A stretch of DNA of 64,000 nucleotides from Gammaproteobacteria bacterium HGW-Gammaproteobacteria-2 (GCA_002840015.1 PGZE01000003.1:57758-121757); one strand, 5' to 3'; positions 1-10,157 are shown, counted from the first letter of the stretch. Numbers and translations are program-made. The notes: a model not told the origin generated them from the letters alone.

Positions 1-822
1 CCAGTCGGGTGTGTTGAAGTGGCTATGCCAGGGGTCATCGGGCAGGGTGTCGGCCATGGTCTTGATGACATGCGACATGGTGTCCAAACCAACCACGTCG
101 GAGGTGCGGTAGGTGGCGCTTTTCGGCCGGCCCAGCAGCGGCCCGGTCAGGGCATCGACTTCATCGAAACCGAGGCCGAAGGCGGCAGTGTGGTGCAGCA
201 CCGACAGGATCGAGAACACGCCGATCCGGTTGCCGATGAAGTTCGGTGTGTCCTTGGCATGTACTACGCCTTTGCCCAAGGTGCTGGTGAGGAACGTTTC
301 CAGGCCTTCGAGCACGGCCGGATCGGTGCCACGGCAGGCGATCAGTTCGGCCAGGTGCATGTAACGCGGCGGGTTGAAAAAATGCACGCCGCAAAAACGC
401 GGGCGCACCGCGTCGGGCAGGGCATCGGCCATGGCATTGATGCTCAGGCCCGAGGTGTTGGACGCCACCACCGCGTGCGGCGCGATGTGCGCAGCGATTT
501 TGCTGTACAAGTCGAGCTTCCAGTCCATTCGCTCAGCGATGGCTTCGATGATCAGATCGCACTCGGCCAGCAGCGGCAGGTGCTGCTCATAATTGGCAGC
601 GGTGATTGCGGCAGCGCGGGATTTGGCGGCAAGCGGCGAGGGCGACAGCTTGCCGAGGTTGGCAATGGCGCGATTGACGATGCCATTGCGATCGCCCTCT
701 TTTGCGGGCAAATCGAACAACACCGTATCGACGTTGGCATTGACCAGGTGTGCCGCGATTTGCGCGCCCATGACGCCGGCGCCGAGGACGGCCACCTTGC
801 GAACTTTCAGGTTGTTGGACAT
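1..822 (-). CDS. 3-hydroxyacyl-CoA dehydrogenase (partial, C-terminus beyond window)
   Basis: The minus strand is open from an ATG at 822 to the window edge, giving 274 N-terminal residues. A Rossmann motif GAGVMG sits at residues 14-19, and the reading includes the family's catalytic-histidine motif HFFNP and a following GNRIG segment. These are typical of the NAD-binding half of fatty-acid beta-oxidation 3-hydroxyacyl-CoA dehydrogenases, which oxidise 3-hydroxyacyl-CoA to 3-ketoacyl-CoA in the cytoplasm. A GGAG lies about 10 bases upstream of the ATG. The protein begins directly with the dehydrogenase domain, so it is not a FadB-type protein with an N-terminal hydratase. A longer FadN-like protein with a C-terminal hydratase is possible but cannot be seen. 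The TetR gene just upstream on the same strand is a likely regulator. Confidence 0.9.
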   Translation of the reverse strand, partial: MSNNLKVRKVAVLGAGVMGAQIAAHLVNANVDTVLFDLPAKEGDRNGIVNRAIANLGKLSPSPLAAKSRAAAITAANYEQHLPLLAECDLIIEAIAERMDWKLDLYSKIAAHIAPHAVVASNTSGLSINAMADALPDAVRPRFCGVHFFNPPRYMHLAELIACRGTDPAVLEGLETFLTSTLGKGVVHAKDTPNFIGNRIGVFSILSVLHHTAAFGLGFDEVDALTGPLLGRPKSATYRTSDVVGLDTMSHVIKTMADTLPDDPWHSHFNTPDW

Positions 823-905
823 GTGCGGGGGTACTCCGTTGCTGCGGTTGATCGGATCGTGCGGTCGCGGTGCGTAGGGCACGGGTTGGGGGTGACAACT
901 TTGTA

Positions 906-1535
906 TTACGGCGCGCGCAGGCCTGCTGCGGCAAACCGGATCAGGGCTTGCGCGCTACGCTGGCAATGGGTTTTTTCGCTGACGTTGCCGGGCCGCTTGA
1001 TCAGGCCAAAGTCGGCCATCGCGTAAGTGAGTGCCCCTGCTATGAAATCCAGCCGCCAGTAAAGTTCCTCTTTGCCCAGTTCGGGTGCATGCGCGCTGAT
1101 CGCCTTGGCGAACTCTCGCAGCACGTGACCGTAGTTGTCGGAAAGAAACTTGCGCAGGCGCTCGTTCTTTTCGGCATAGGCACGGGCGAGCACGCGAACA
1201 AAGGCCGAACCGCCGCCCTGGCGGTCCAGGGTGAGTGCCAGGGCAGGTTCGATGAAGGCGGCTAGAACCGCTTCGAGTGCGTGATCGGCTTGCGCCTGCG
1301 CTTTGCCCAGCGCGTCGAGCCGTTTCTGGCTTAGTTCGTCCAGACGGCGGCGGAAAACCTCGTTGACCAGATTTTCCTTCGAGCCGAAGTGGTAGTTGAC
1401 CGCTGCGATATTGACATCGGCGCGGGTGGTGACCTGGCGCAACGAGGTGCCGGCAAAGCCGAACTGGGCGAACAAATCCTCTGCGGCGGTCAGCAACCGT
1501 TCTTTGGTGGAAAAATGTACCGAGGCATTCATCAA
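906..1535 (-). CDS. TetR/AcrR family regulator, PsrA-like
   Basis: A 209-residue protein with an N-terminal TetR helix-turn-helix (roughly residues 10-55), including the segments LFAQFGFAGTSLRQV and AAVNYHFGSKENL. The combination 'VNxAAVNYHFGSK' followed by a long helical C-terminal domain resembles PsrA, the acyl-CoA-responsive regulator of beta-oxidation and sigma-S genes in Pseudomonas; that assignment is by resemblance only. It is transcribed towards the dehydrogenase at 1-822 with a gap of 83 bases, which fits a role in fatty-acid degradation. The start is MMNAS at 1535 or the next ATG at 1532. An inverted repeat just upstream (1556-1572) may be its own operator. Confidence 0.85.
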   Translation of the reverse strand: MMNASVHFSTKERLLTAAEDLFAQFGFAGTSLRQVTTRADVNIAAVNYHFGSKENLVNEVFRRRLDELSQKRLDALGKAQAQADHALEAVLAAFIEPALALTLDRQGGGSAFVRVLARAYAEKNERLRKFLSDNYGHVLREFAKAISAHAPELGKEELYWRLDFIAGALTYAMADFGLIKRPGNVSEKTHCQRSAQALIRFAAAGLRAP

Positions 1536-1555
1536 CGGACCAATCCATCGCTCGA

Positions 1556-1572
1556 TTCAAACAAACGTTTAA
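1556..1572. promoter_or_regulatory. Putative PsrA/TetR operator
   Basis: The plus strand reads CAAAC, four bases, then GTTTA, inside a wider imperfect palindrome (TTCAAAC against GTTTAA). It lies 21-37 bases upstream of the TetR start codon. The known PsrA consensus is a (G/C)AAAC half-site and a GTTT(G/C) half-site separated by 2-4 bases, which this matches except for the outermost base. Autoregulation is inferred, not shown. Confidence 0.45.
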
Positions 1573-1635
1573 CACAGACTAGCGCCGGTAACGGGGTGCG
1601 GTCAATGGTCAAAAACGCCAAATCGCTCTTGGGCC

Positions 1636-1664
1636 GTGACGCGGTTCGCATCATTGGCTACAAT
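1636..1664 (+). promoter_or_regulatory. Candidate sigma-70 promoter for ndk
   Basis: A GTGACG box at 1636-1641 (4 of 6 with TTGACA) is followed after 17 bases by TACAAT at 1659-1664 (5 of 6 with TATAAT). It would give a leader of about 100 bases before ndk. Motif match only. Confidence 0.35.
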
Positions 1665-1771
1665 GGTTTCTGGGAAATCCCCCTAAGCCCGCGATTGTTC
1701 GCGGTTTTGTGGTAGCCTCGGCTCTTTCACCGGGCTGGCTGCCCTCTCTAATCAATACACGGAGTGATTAC

Positions 1772-2197
1772 ATGGCGCTGCAGCGCACCCTTTCCATCAT
1801 CAAACCCGATGCCGTCGCCAAGAATGTCATCGGTCAAATCTACTCCCGTTTCGAGCAAGCAGGTCTGGTCATTGTTGCAGCGAAGATGAAGCACCTCTCG
1901 CGCAGCGAAGCCGAAGGTTTTTATGCGGTACACCGTGAGCGCCCGTTTTTCAATGCGCTGGTTGAGTTCATGATCTCCGGCCCAGTGATGATCCAGGCGC
2001 TGGAAGGCGACAATGCGGTGGCCAAACACCGCGACCTGATGGGCGCTACCAACCCCAAGGACGCTGCGCCCGGCACCATCCGCGCTGATTTTGCCGAGAG
2101 CATCGATGCCAATGCGGTGCATGGCTCGGACAGCCTCGAAAACGCTGCCAACGAAATTGCCTATTTCTTTGCTACCACCGAACTGTGCCCACGCTGA
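1772..2197 (+). CDS. ndk: Nucleoside diphosphate kinase
   Basis: A 141-residue protein, the usual length for bacterial Ndk. It opens with the family signature [11 protein letters not shown] and carries the catalytic histidine in NAVHGSDS near the C-terminus. It transfers the gamma-phosphate between nucleoside triphosphates and diphosphates through a phosphohistidine. The ATG at 1772 is chosen because family members start at this point; GGAG at 1761-1764 serves as ribosome binding site. A longer in-frame upstream reading has no family support. It is the first gene of a tightly spaced run (rlmN starts 10 bases later). Confidence 0.97.
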   Translation: MALQRTLSIIKPDAVAKNVIGQIYSRFEQAGLVIVAAKMKHLSRSEAEGFYAVHRERPFFNALVEFMISGPVMIQALEGDNAVAKHRDLMGATNPKDAAPGTIRADFAESIDANAVHGSDSLENAANEIAYFFATTELCPR

Positions 2198-2207
2198 TTG
2201 ACCATCG

Positions 2208-3356
2208 ATGAACGACGGGATTGCCAAGCAAAACCTGCTCGATCTCGACCGTGATGGTCTGGAGCGCTTCTTTGTCGAAACCCTCGACGAGAAGCGCTTC
2301 CGTGCGCATCAAGTGATGAAGTGGATTTATCATCGCCACGTCACTGATTTTGAGTTGATGACGGATATCGGCAAATCGCTGCGTGGCAAGCTGGAGCAGC
2401 ACGCACGGGTGTTGCCGCCTAGCGTCGTGTTTGAAAAGCCATCTACCGATGGCACCCACAAATGGCTGCTTGGCATGGATGGTGGCAATGCCATCGAGAC
2501 CGTGCTGATCCCGGACAAGGGGCGTGGCACGCTGTGCGTTTCATCGCAGGTCGGTTGTGGCCTCAACTGCCAGTTTTGCTCCACTGCCACCCAGGGCTTC
2601 AACCGTAACCTGAGCACCGCCGAAATCATCGGTCAGGTCTGGGTCGCGGCCAAGCATCTGGGTAACGTGCCGCATTTTCAGCGCAAGCTTACCAACGTGG
2701 TGATGATGGGCATGGGCGAGCCGTTGCTCAATTTTGACAACGTGGTACGCGCCATGAACATCATGCGCGATGACCTCGGTTTTGGCCTCGCCAACAAACG
2801 CGTCACCCTGTCCACTGCCGGTCTGGTGCCACAGATCGATCGCCTTTCCGAGGAGAGCGACGTGTCGCTGGCGGTATCGCTGCACGCGCCCACCGACGAG
2901 TTGCGCACCGAGTTGGTGCCGCTCAACAAGAAATATCCGATTGCAGTGCTGATGGCGGCGTGCGTGCGTTATGCGCAACGCAAGCCGCGCACTTCGATCA
3001 CCTTCGAATACACCATGATGAAGGGAATCAACGATCAGCCCGAACATGCCCGCGGCCTGGCTGCGCTGATGCGCAAACTGGATGCCAAGGTGCAGCGCAC
3101 CAACACGGCCAAGGTCAATCTGATTCCGTTCAACCCGTTTCCCGGCACCCGATTCGAGCGCAGCAACGAGACCGATATCCGCGCGTTTCAGACACTGCTG
3201 CTTGAGGCTGGCGTGCTGACCATGGTGCGTCGCACCAGAGGCGATGATATCGATGCCGCCTGTGGTCAGCTCAAGGGGCAGGTGCTCGACCGCACACGCC
3301 GGCAGGCGGATTTTCGCCGCAAGCTTGAAGCACAGGGGGTTTCCGATGCTGCGTAG
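2208..3356 (+). CDS. rlmN: Dual-specificity rRNA/tRNA (adenine-C2) methyltransferase RlmN
   Basis: A radical-SAM protein of 382 residues. The iron-sulfur ligands are C117, C121 and C124 in the CxxxCxxC motif. The two further cysteines of the methyl-transfer mechanism are visible at C110 and C352 (in AACGQLKG). It methylates A2503 of 23S rRNA and A37 of some tRNAs. The SAM-binding glycine motif MGMGEPL is present. The order ndk-rlmN-pilF-rodZ is a conserved gammaproteobacterial arrangement. Its 3' end overlaps the pilF start by 11 bases. Confidence 0.97.
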   Translation: MNDGIAKQNLLDLDRDGLERFFVETLDEKRFRAHQVMKWIYHRHVTDFELMTDIGKSLRGKLEQHARVLPPSVVFEKPSTDGTHKWLLGMDGGNAIETVLIPDKGRGTLCVSSQVGCGLNCQFCSTATQGFNRNLSTAEIIGQVWVAAKHLGNVPHFQRKLTNVVMMGMGEPLLNFDNVVRAMNIMRDDLGFGLANKRVTLSTAGLVPQIDRLSEESDVSLAVSLHAPTDELRTELVPLNKKYPIAVLMAACVRYAQRKPRTSITFEYTMMKGINDQPEHARGLAALMRKLDAKVQRTNTAKVNLIPFNPFPGTRFERSNETDIRAFQTLLLEAGVLTMVRRTRGDDIDAACGQLKGQVLDRTRRQADFRRKLEAQGVSDAA

Positions 3357-4104
3357 TCTTCCACGCCAGCTTGCTGTGATTGCGCTGGCGACGGTGATTG
3401 GCGCTTGTGCCGGCAATGGCTCACGCTCCAAAGCCGATGTGGAGCACGCCGTGCAAACCAATCTCGGGCTCGCGCAAAGCTACATGGGCAAGGGCGATTT
3501 TGAGGCCGCGCTGGACAAGCTGCGCAAGGCGGAGGCGCTCAACCCGCGCTCGCCGCAGACCCAATCGATGTTGGGCATGCTCTATGAGCGCATCGGTCGT
3601 CCTGAATTGTCCGGCCCGTTTTACGAAAAGTCGGTCTCGCTGGCGCCAAACGATGGTGCCATGCTCAACAACTATGCAACATGGTTGTGCCGCAGCAAAC
3701 GCTCTGCCGACTCGCTCACCTGGTTCGATCGCGCCCTGAACGACCCTTTCTACAAAACCCGGGCGATGGCCTATGGCAACGCAGGGCGTTGCGCCGTTGA
3801 AGCCGGTTTGCTGGAGCGCGCCGAAGGCTACTTTCGTGGTGCGCTCGAGATCGACCCGAACTTTACCGATGTGTTGCAGGACATGGCCAGTCTGAGCTTG
3901 CAACGCGGCGATTATTTGCGGGCACGCGCCTTTGTGCAGCGGCGTGAAGCCTTGGGCCCGGTGGGGCCGGTGTTGCTGGATATCGCTGCGCATGTAGAAG
4001 ACGGCCGAGGGGATCAAGAGGCCGCACAACGCTACCGTAGACAGCTCCTGGAGCAGTTTCCGGAGTATCAATCCGCCTTGCCAGGTAACAATAAAAAACC
4101 ATGA
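3346..4104 (+). CDS. pilF: Type IV pilus biogenesis/stability lipoprotein PilF (PilW)
   Basis: A 252-residue lipoprotein precursor. The N-terminus has a positively charged start, a hydrophobic stretch and the lipobox IGAC with the acylated cysteine at residue 21. The rest is a series of TPR helices (for example [20 protein letters not shown] and the [19 protein letters not shown] repeat). PilF is the pilotin that helps the secretin PilQ assemble in the outer membrane. The ATG at 3346 lies inside the end of rlmN and is preferred because it supplies the signal peptide; the frame is open further upstream without one. The stop overlaps the rodZ start (ATGA). Confidence 0.92.
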   Translation: MLRSLPRQLAVIALATVIGACAGNGSRSKADVEHAVQTNLGLAQSYMGKGDFEAALDKLRKAEALNPRSPQTQSMLGMLYERIGRPELSGPFYEKSVSLAPNDGAMLNNYATWLCRSKRSADSLTWFDRALNDPFYKTRAMAYGNAGRCAVEAGLLERAEGYFRGALEIDPNFTDVLQDMASLSLQRGDYLRARAFVQRREALGPVGPVLLDIAAHVEDGRGDQEAAQRYRRQLLEQFPEYQSALPGNNKKP

Positions 4105-5018
4105 ACACGCAAGTCTCAGCCGAGAGTGCCGACGCTATGGAAAGTATCGGACAGCAACTGCGTAGTGCACGGATTGCCAAGGGTTACTCCATTTCCGAGA
4201 TGGCAGCGCGAATGCGGGTGCTCAGTCACGTCATTGAAGACATCGAGTGCGAGCGATACGACCGCTTGGGTGCTTCGATCTATGTGCGCGGACACTTGCA
4301 AAGCTATTGCCGTCAGCTCGGGTTGCCCTGTGGCATGGTTGAAGGCTGTGCTGATGCCAGCAAGCTTCCGCCGCTGGCACCCATGGTTCGCAGTTCGGCA
4401 ATTCAGCGGATGGTCGACTTTTCCACACGTAGCCTCGTCTACGTAGTGCTCACCGCATCCATCGGTATCCCGGTAGTGTGGTTTGCACTCAATTCACCAG
4501 AACCTCATCCGGCGAGGTCGTTGACACGAATTGACCCGGTCACCGCACCATCGCCCGACATAAATGATCCGCTGGTCGTAACCACCAGTGCCACGCTTCA
4601 AGAAAGCGCCGACGCAGTGGCCACGCCGGCCACAGCTGACGCAGCCAACGACCAGCCGGTTGTGGCGTCGCTTGCCGGGTTTTATCGCGAACAGCCTGCG
4701 ACCAAGAGCGTTGATGCACCCGCTTCTGTCGCGGCACCTGAAGTAGTCCCGGCAACAGACGTGTTGCTGCAATTTGAAAAAAAGAGCTGGTTGCAAGTGC
4801 GCTCCCGCGATGGTGGCTTGCGTGATGAAGCGCTTGTCAGTGCTGGTGAGGAGCGCCGTTATCCGTTGGATCAGGTGGGTTACATTACCCTTGGCAACGC
4901 GAGCGGGGTAGCCGTCAGTATCAACGGCGTTGCAGCGGATATCTCCACATTTCAACGCGCAGACGTGGCACGATTTACAATATCTTCGGATGGCGCGTTG
5001 GCTGCGGCCCGCGATTGA
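4101..5018 (+). CDS. rodZ: Cytoskeleton protein RodZ-like (HTH + DUF4115)
   Basis: A 305-residue protein. Residues 15-75 form an Xre-type helix-turn-helix (LRSARIAKGYSISEMAARMRV), residues 112-130 a single membrane helix (LVYVVLTASIGIPVVWFAL), followed by a low-complexity Ala/Thr/Pro linker and a C-terminal DUF4115 beta domain (SWLQVRSRDG). RodZ connects MreB to the cell-wall elongation machinery at the inner membrane. It overlaps pilF by four bases. In E. coli ispG and hisS follow rodZ; here the next gene is yfgM. Confidence 0.9.
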   Translation: MNTQVSAESADAMESIGQQLRSARIAKGYSISEMAARMRVLSHVIEDIECERYDRLGASIYVRGHLQSYCRQLGLPCGMVEGCADASKLPPLAPMVRSSAIQRMVDFSTRSLVYVVLTASIGIPVVWFALNSPEPHPARSLTRIDPVTAPSPDINDPLVVTTSATLQESADAVATPATADAANDQPVVASLAGFYREQPATKSVDAPASVAAPEVVPATDVLLQFEKKSWLQVRSRDGGLRDEALVSAGEERRYPLDQVGYITLGNASGVAVSINGVAADISTFQRADVARFTISSDGALAAARD

Positions 5019-5075
5019 TCCACCGATAATTCTGATCACTAATGCGTTCGGCTATTGCCCGAATCCAGGAACCTC

Positions 5076-5723
5076 ATGGCTATTGAATCTCTCGACGAAC
5101 ACGAACAAAGCGAGCGCGTACGCGCCTGGTTGAAAGACAACGCCAGCAACATGTTGACAGGCGTAGCCTTGGGCGTCGCCATGATTGCCGGGTGGCATTG
5201 GTGGCAGAATGCGCAAAGCGAGCATCAGGCCACCGCCGCAGTGCAATTCAACACTCTGGTCGAAGCAGCCAGAGCAAACGAGCCAGATTCGGTGGACGCG
5301 ATTGCGCAGTCACTTCGCTCCGAGTTCGCCGATACGCCGTATGCGTTGCTGGCGGGTTTGCGGGTGGCGCGTGTCAAACTCGACGCTGGCGAGCCACAAG
5401 CGGCGCGCGATGCGCTTGCCGCCATCGATGTTTCCGATCAGGATCAGGCACTGGCGGCATTGGTAGCATTGCGTATCGCCCGTCTTGATCTGACGTTGGA
5501 CAAGCCGGGCGATGCGCTGGCGACCTTGCAATCCATCAGCAGCGATTTTGGTGGCCTTGTTGACGAAGCGCGTGGCGACGCTCTGACGGCACTTGATCGT
5601 ACAGACGACGCACGTCTGGCTTATCAAAAAGCATTGACTGTGCTTGACGGTGGCTCGCCGATATATCGCACCGTGCAGATGAAGCTTGACAATCTTGGTG
5701 TCGCCGCCAAGCCGGAGGTCTGA
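5076..5723 (+). CDS. yfgM: YfgM-like periplasmic chaperone / SecYEG ancillary protein
   Basis: A 215-residue protein of the YfgM/BamD-like TPR family. A short cytoplasmic segment rich in charged residues (ESLDEHEQSERVRAWLKDN) precedes one membrane helix at about residues 26-43, and the rest is TPR-like helical repeats in the periplasm. The ATG at 5076 is chosen because AGGA lies 5 bases upstream; a TTG 21 bases earlier lacks such a site. It ends 3 bases before bamB, the standard yfgM-bamB-der arrangement. In E. coli, YfgM works with PpiD at the Sec translocon. Confidence 0.88.
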   Translation: MAIESLDEHEQSERVRAWLKDNASNMLTGVALGVAMIAGWHWWQNAQSEHQATAAVQFNTLVEAARANEPDSVDAIAQSLRSEFADTPYALLAGLRVARVKLDAGEPQAARDALAAIDVSDQDQALAALVALRIARLDLTLDKPGDALATLQSISSDFGGLVDEARGDALTALDRTDDARLAYQKALTVLDGGSPIYRTVQMKLDNLGVAAKPEV

Positions 5724-5726
5724 GCA

Positions 5727-6944
5727 ATGCGTCGTTTTTTCTTGCGCGCCTCGGTACTTGTATTGAGCGTAGTGCTTCTTTCAGCGTGCGGCACAGTGAA
5801 GAAATGGTTCGGCAAGTCTGACAAAGCGCCCGAGCCCGATGAGCCAGCAGCACTGGTCAATATTGAAAACCCGATTACCATCGAGCGCATCTGGGGTGTG
5901 TCGCTTGGCGACGGCGAAGGTAACCTTTGGACCCGGCAAGCACCCGTTCTCGCCGAGGGCCGCATCTACGCCAGCAATATCGATGGTCGTGTGATGGCCT
6001 TCGATGCGATGACGGGCAAGCAGTTGTGGAGCACCAAAACCAAGCTGCCTTTATCCGGAGGCCCAGGAGTGGGTGCGGGGCGATTGGTGTTGGGCAGCCT
6101 TGAAGGCGATGTAATTGCGCTTGACGCAGATTCCGGTGCCGAGATCTGGCGCACCAAGGTTTCTTCGGAAGTCATCACTGCCCCGGTTGTCTCGCAGGGC
6201 TTTACTGTTGTGCGCGGCAATGACGGACGCGTATTCGGCATCAATCTGGGCGATGGCAAGCGGGTATGGGTTTTTGACCGAGGTTTGCCAGCATTGACTA
6301 CCCGCGGCAATGCGCCGCCGGCGCTGGCCCGTGATGCGGTGGTGATTGGCTATGCTGACGGCATGTTGGTTACGCTGCGTATTGCTGATGGCGGCACCCT
6401 ATGGGAACGCGCAGTAGCAACTCCCGATGGCCGCAATGAACTGGAGCGCATGGCCGATATCGATGGTGATATTCAAGTCGGCCTGACCGACGTGTTCGCA
6501 CATAGCATCAAGGGCCAGGTGATGGCGGTGGATTTATCCAGCGGTCGCCCGCTGTGGAATCGCGATATCACTGGTTATGCGGGCATGGCGTTGATGGGCG
6601 ACAAGGTAATCACTGCTGACGGTAGTGGCGTGTTGATGGCGCTTGATCGCGGCACTGGTGCCGGTCTGTGGCGACAAGATGCATTGCTCAACCGGATGGT
6701 ATCGACGCCAGCTGCTGCCGGCCCGTATGTGGTCGCCGGCGATGTTGAAGGGTATTTGCACTGGTTTGACGCAGTTACCGGCGCCCCGGTTGGCCGCATC
6801 CATCTTGGTGGAGGGCTGCGAATTCCGTTTTTGGGCAAAAAGCCCGGGCCGATCAGGGCAACACCGCAGGTGTCCCCTGATGGCGTGGTTTATGTTGTCA
6901 ACACCGAAGGCACGCTCGGCGCCTATCGCGTAATTGGTCGCTGA
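5727..6944 (+). CDS. bamB: Outer membrane protein assembly factor BamB
   Basis: A 405-residue lipoprotein precursor with lipobox LSAC and acylated Cys21. The mature part is a PQQ-like beta-propeller: repeated blades of the form G(K/R)xLW and GxVxAxDxxxG, for example [20 protein letters not shown] and [20 protein letters not shown]. BamB is the propeller lipoprotein of the BAM complex that inserts outer-membrane beta-barrels. It sits between yfgM and der as in most gammaproteobacteria. Confidence 0.96.
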   Translation: MRRFFLRASVLVLSVVLLSACGTVKKWFGKSDKAPEPDEPAALVNIENPITIERIWGVSLGDGEGNLWTRQAPVLAEGRIYASNIDGRVMAFDAMTGKQLWSTKTKLPLSGGPGVGAGRLVLGSLEGDVIALDADSGAEIWRTKVSSEVITAPVVSQGFTVVRGNDGRVFGINLGDGKRVWVFDRGLPALTTRGNAPPALARDAVVIGYADGMLVTLRIADGGTLWERAVATPDGRNELERMADIDGDIQVGLTDVFAHSIKGQVMAVDLSSGRPLWNRDITGYAGMALMGDKVITADGSGVLMALDRGTGAGLWRQDALLNRMVSTPAAAGPYVVAGDVEGYLHWFDAVTGAPVGRIHLGGGLRIPFLGKKPGPIRATPQVSPDGVVYVVNTEGTLGAYRVIGR

Positions 6945-6961
6945 GCGAACGGAGAATTGAC

Positions 6962-8359
6962 ATGCTTGCGCTGGTTGCGCTGATTGGACGGCCGAATGTC
7001 GGCAAGTCCACGTTGTTCAATGCGCTGACCCGCAGCCGCGATGCGTTGGTACATGACGAGCCCGGAGTAACCCGAGATCGTCATTACGGCGTGTGTCGGA
7101 TTATTGAAGACTTGCCTTTCGCCGTGGTTGATACCGGCGGCCTCACCGAACAGACCGAAGGCATTGCCGGAGCCACCACGCAGCAAGCGCTGGCCGCTGC
7201 CGAGGAAGCGCAGGTGCTGGTGTTTGTGGTCGATGCCCGTGCTGGCTTGCTTGGCCCCGACCAGAGCATCCTCACCGACCTGCGGCGCAGCGGCAAGCCG
7301 GTGATTCTGGCGGTCAACAAGGTTGATGGCCTGGACTCGGATATCGTGCTCGCCGAGTTTTCCGGTTGTGGCATCGCGACCATGATTGCCTTGTCGGCCG
7401 CGCATCGCAGTGGCATCGACGACCTGCTCGACGCCATCGAAGTGCATCTGCCTGAACCCGAGCCAGTACCTGACCCTAGCGAGCAACCGCCGGGGGTGAT
7501 GCGGATCGCTGTGGTCGGCCGCCCGAATGTCGGTAAATCCACTCTCATCAATCGCATTCTTGGCGAGGATCGCCTGATCGCATCGGATGTTCCGGGTACA
7601 ACCCGCGACGCCATCTCGGTCGATATTCTGCGCGATGGCCGGCAATACCGGCTGGTCGATACCGCTGGCATCCGGCGCAAGGGGCGGGTTGAATTGGCGG
7701 TTGAAAAGTTTAGCATTATCAAAACATTGCAAGCCATTGATGCGTGCGAGGTTGCGATTGTATTGATTGATGCCAGCGAAGGTGTCACTGAACAAGACGC
7801 CACTGTGCTGGGCTACGTTCTCGATGCCGGCCGCGCGTTCGTGATCGCCGCCAACAAATGGGACGGCTTGAGCAGCTATCAACGCTCGCAAACCCAGGAC
7901 ATGCTCAGCCGCAAACTGACCTTTGTCGAATGGTCCGAGACCGTGTTCATTTCCGCGCTGCACGGTTCGGGTCTGGGTGAATTGTTCAAGGCGCTGCATC
8001 GGGCGCACGTTTCGGCAACGCGAACCTTCAGCACCTCCGAAGTCACTCGCGCGCTGGAAATGGCTTACGAGGCCAACCCACCGCCGGTGGTACGCGGCCA
8101 CGTGCCGAAGATGCGCTTTGCCCATCCGGGCGGCAGCAATCCGCCGACATTCATCGTTCACGGTTCGCGACTGAAGTCTCTGCCGGAGCACTATCGGCGC
8201 TATCTGGAAAACTTTTTCCGCAAGCGCTTCAAGCTGGTCGGCACCCCGATCAAGTTCGAATTCCGCGAGGGCGAAAACCCCTATGGCGAACGCAAGAACG
8301 TGCTCAGCGAAAAACAGATCGCCTCACGGCGGCGGATGATGCGTCACGTCAAACGGTGA
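6962..8359 (+). CDS. der: Ribosome biogenesis GTPase Der (EngA)
   Basis: A 465-residue protein with two consecutive GTPase domains, the hallmark of Der. The first P-loop, GRPNVGKS, is at residues 9-16; the second is near residue 186. Both G4 motifs are visible (NKVD in domain 1, NKWD in domain 2). The C-terminal KH-like domain ends in a basic tail. Der matures the 50S ribosomal subunit. GGAG lies 8 bases before the ATG. The stop overlaps the GTG start of mobA. Confidence 0.97.
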   Translation: MLALVALIGRPNVGKSTLFNALTRSRDALVHDEPGVTRDRHYGVCRIIEDLPFAVVDTGGLTEQTEGIAGATTQQALAAAEEAQVLVFVVDARAGLLGPDQSILTDLRRSGKPVILAVNKVDGLDSDIVLAEFSGCGIATMIALSAAHRSGIDDLLDAIEVHLPEPEPVPDPSEQPPGVMRIAVVGRPNVGKSTLINRILGEDRLIASDVPGTTRDAISVDILRDGRQYRLVDTAGIRRKGRVELAVEKFSIIKTLQAIDACEVAIVLIDASEGVTEQDATVLGYVLDAGRAFVIAANKWDGLSSYQRSQTQDMLSRKLTFVEWSETVFISALHGSGLGELFKALHRAHVSATRTFSTSEVTRALEMAYEANPPPVVRGHVPKMRFAHPGGSNPPTFIVHGSRLKSLPEHYRRYLENFFRKRFKLVGTPIKFEFREGENPYGERKNVLSEKQIASRRRMMRHVKR

Positions 8360-8931
8360 TCGGGAACGCGGGCATTGTCGCTGTTATCCTTGCCGGTGGC
8401 CGTTCGCGGCGCATGGGTGGTGTTGACAAGGCCTGGCTGCCGTGGCGTGGCAGCAGCTTGATTGAAACCCTGGCAGAAGCACTGCTCGCGCAGGTCGATG
8501 ACGTACTGGTGGTCGCCAATCACCTTCCAGAGCGGTATGCCGCCATCGGTTTGCGCTGTGTCGCTGATCGTCGTGCCGAGTATCCGGGTCCAATGGCCGG
8601 TCTTGAAGCCGGCTTTTACGCCAGCGATGCGCGCTGGGTGCTGAGCGTGCCAGTGGATGTGCCGCATTTGCCTGCTGATCTGCTGAGCCGGCTGCTGGCC
8701 AGTGCCGAAACCACGGGTTGTGTACGTGCCCGCGACGTCGATGGGGTACAGCCGTTGATCGCCGTATATCGTCGTAAGCTGGCGCTACCATCGTTGGTGC
8801 AGGCACTGGACGCTGGCGAGCGCGCCATGCACCGTTGGCAGACAAGCGTGAACATCGCCGAAGTGGACTTTTCGCCGCATCGCTTTGGCAATCTCAATAC
8901 CCCCGCCGATTTGCGTGAAGAGGGCATGTGA
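8356..8931 (+). CDS. mobA: Molybdenum cofactor guanylyltransferase MobA
   Basis: A 191-residue nucleotidyltransferase with the signature [16 protein letters not shown] near the N-terminus and the metal-binding VPVDVPHLP segment. MobA attaches GMP to molybdopterin to give the bis-MGD cofactor. The start is a GTG at 8356 overlapping the der stop. The stop overlaps the moeA start (TGATG), so mobA and moeA are translationally coupled. Confidence 0.92.
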   Translation: MIGNAGIVAVILAGGRSRRMGGVDKAWLPWRGSSLIETLAEALLAQVDDVLVVANHLPERYAAIGLRCVADRRAEYPGPMAGLEAGFYASDARWVLSVPVDVPHLPADLLSRLLASAETTGCVRARDVDGVQPLIAVYRRKLALPSLVQALDAGERAMHRWQTSVNIAEVDFSPHRFGNLNTPADLREEGM

Positions 8932-10157
8932 TGCGCAGCAAACACGAAGCCATCGGTTTCAGTGAAGCACTGGCTATCGTGCGCGAGGTTGGTGTGCGCC
9001 AACGCCTGCCAACCGAAACTGTGGCGATCAATGCCGCCGCCGGTCGGGTACTGGCCGAGACCATCATCGCGGCCATCGACTTGCCCGGCTTTGACAACTC
9101 GGCGATGGATGGCTTCGCCGTGCGCGCCGCCGATCTAAATGCCGCCGCACCGAGTACCTTGCGGCTCGCCGATGAACAATTCGCCGGGATTGATCGCAAA
9201 TTGGTGTTGGCTCCTGCAACTGCGATTCGTATCACCACCGGTGCGCCGCTACCTGCCGGCGCCGATACCGTAGTCATCAAGGAAAACGCCAGTGTTGCCG
9301 ACGGATACGTCACCCTCGCGGCCGGTACTACGCCCGGCGCCAATATTCGCCGACGCGGCGAGGATTTGCGCAGTGGCGAACTGGCGATTTCCGCCGCAAG
9401 CCGCTTGCTGCCGGCGCAGGCATCACTGGCGGCAGCTCTGGGCTTTGGTGAGCTTTTGATGTATCGCCGACCACGCGTAGCTGTGTTCAGTGGTGGTGAT
9501 GAACTTCGCCAGCCCGGGCAGGCTTTGGCAGCGGGCGAAATATACGATAGCAATCATGCACTGGTGAGCAGCTTGTTGGCCGGCGAGGGCATCAGCGCAC
9601 GAGCATTCCCGTCGTTACCCGACGATCCGCTGCAAATCCGTGCAGCGCTGGCCGATGCCGGCACGCAGTGCGATCTGCTGATCACTTGCGGCGGCGTGTC
9701 GGCCGGCGAGAAAGATTACCTGCCGGCACTGATCGCCGAACACGGCGAATGGTTTTTCTGGAAAGTCCGGATCAAGCCCGGAATGCCGGTATTGTTTGGC
9801 CGCTTTGCCGACACTTTGGTGATGGCTTTGCCCGGCAACCCGGTCGCCGTGCTCGCCACCTTTCGCACGCTGGTGGTGCCATTGCTGGATGCCTTGCAAG
9901 GGATCGCTGCCGAGCCACCGGCACTGTTTGCACGGCTCAGCGCGCCATTGCACAAGAAGCACTCGCGTTTCGAGTTCCAACGCGGCCGGGTTTACGGCCA
10001 GCCTGACGGCTGCCTGTGGGTGGATGCCGACCCAGCCACCGGTTCCAACCGGCTCGCCGCCGCCGCCCGTGCCAACGCACTGCTGTGCATTCCCGAAGGC
10101 CCGCAACAGCTCGCACTAGGCGATGCGGTGCAAGTGCTGGCGTTGGGTGGGTGGTAG
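8931..10157 (+). CDS. moeA: Molybdopterin molybdenumtransferase MoeA
   Basis: A 408-residue protein with the MoeA signatures LPGFDNSAMDGFAVRA near residue 60, TGAPLPAGADTVV, and the MPT-binding SGGDEL and TCGGVSAGEKDY stretches, ending in domain IV. It inserts molybdate into adenylated molybdopterin. The ATG at 8931 overlaps the mobA stop. The set mobA-moeA here plus moeB after the methyltransferase forms a cofactor cluster interrupted by a restriction-modification relic. Confidence 0.95.
   Translation: MRSKHEAIGFSEALAIVREVGVRQRLPTETVAINAAAGRVLAETIIAAIDLPGFDNSAMDGFAVRAADLNAAAPSTLRLADEQFAGIDRKLVLAPATAIRITTGAPLPAGADTVVIKENASVADGYVTLAAGTTPGANIRRRGEDLRSGELAISAASRLLPAQASLAAALGFGELLMYRRPRVAVFSGGDELRQPGQALAAGEIYDSNHALVSSLLAGEGISARAFPSLPDDPLQIRAALADAGTQCDLLITCGGVSAGEKDYLPALIAEHGEWFFWKVRIKPGMPVLFGRFADTLVMALPGNPVAVLATFRTLVVPLLDALQGIAAEPPALFARLSAPLHKKHSRFEFQRGRVYGQPDGCLWVDADPATGSNRLAAAARANALLCIPEGPQQLALGDAVQVLALGGW

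Noticed and set aside
19..1026. A 335-residue plus-strand frame at the window start
   Set aside because: It lies opposite the 3-hydroxyacyl-CoA dehydrogenase and TetR genes and has no motif of its own.
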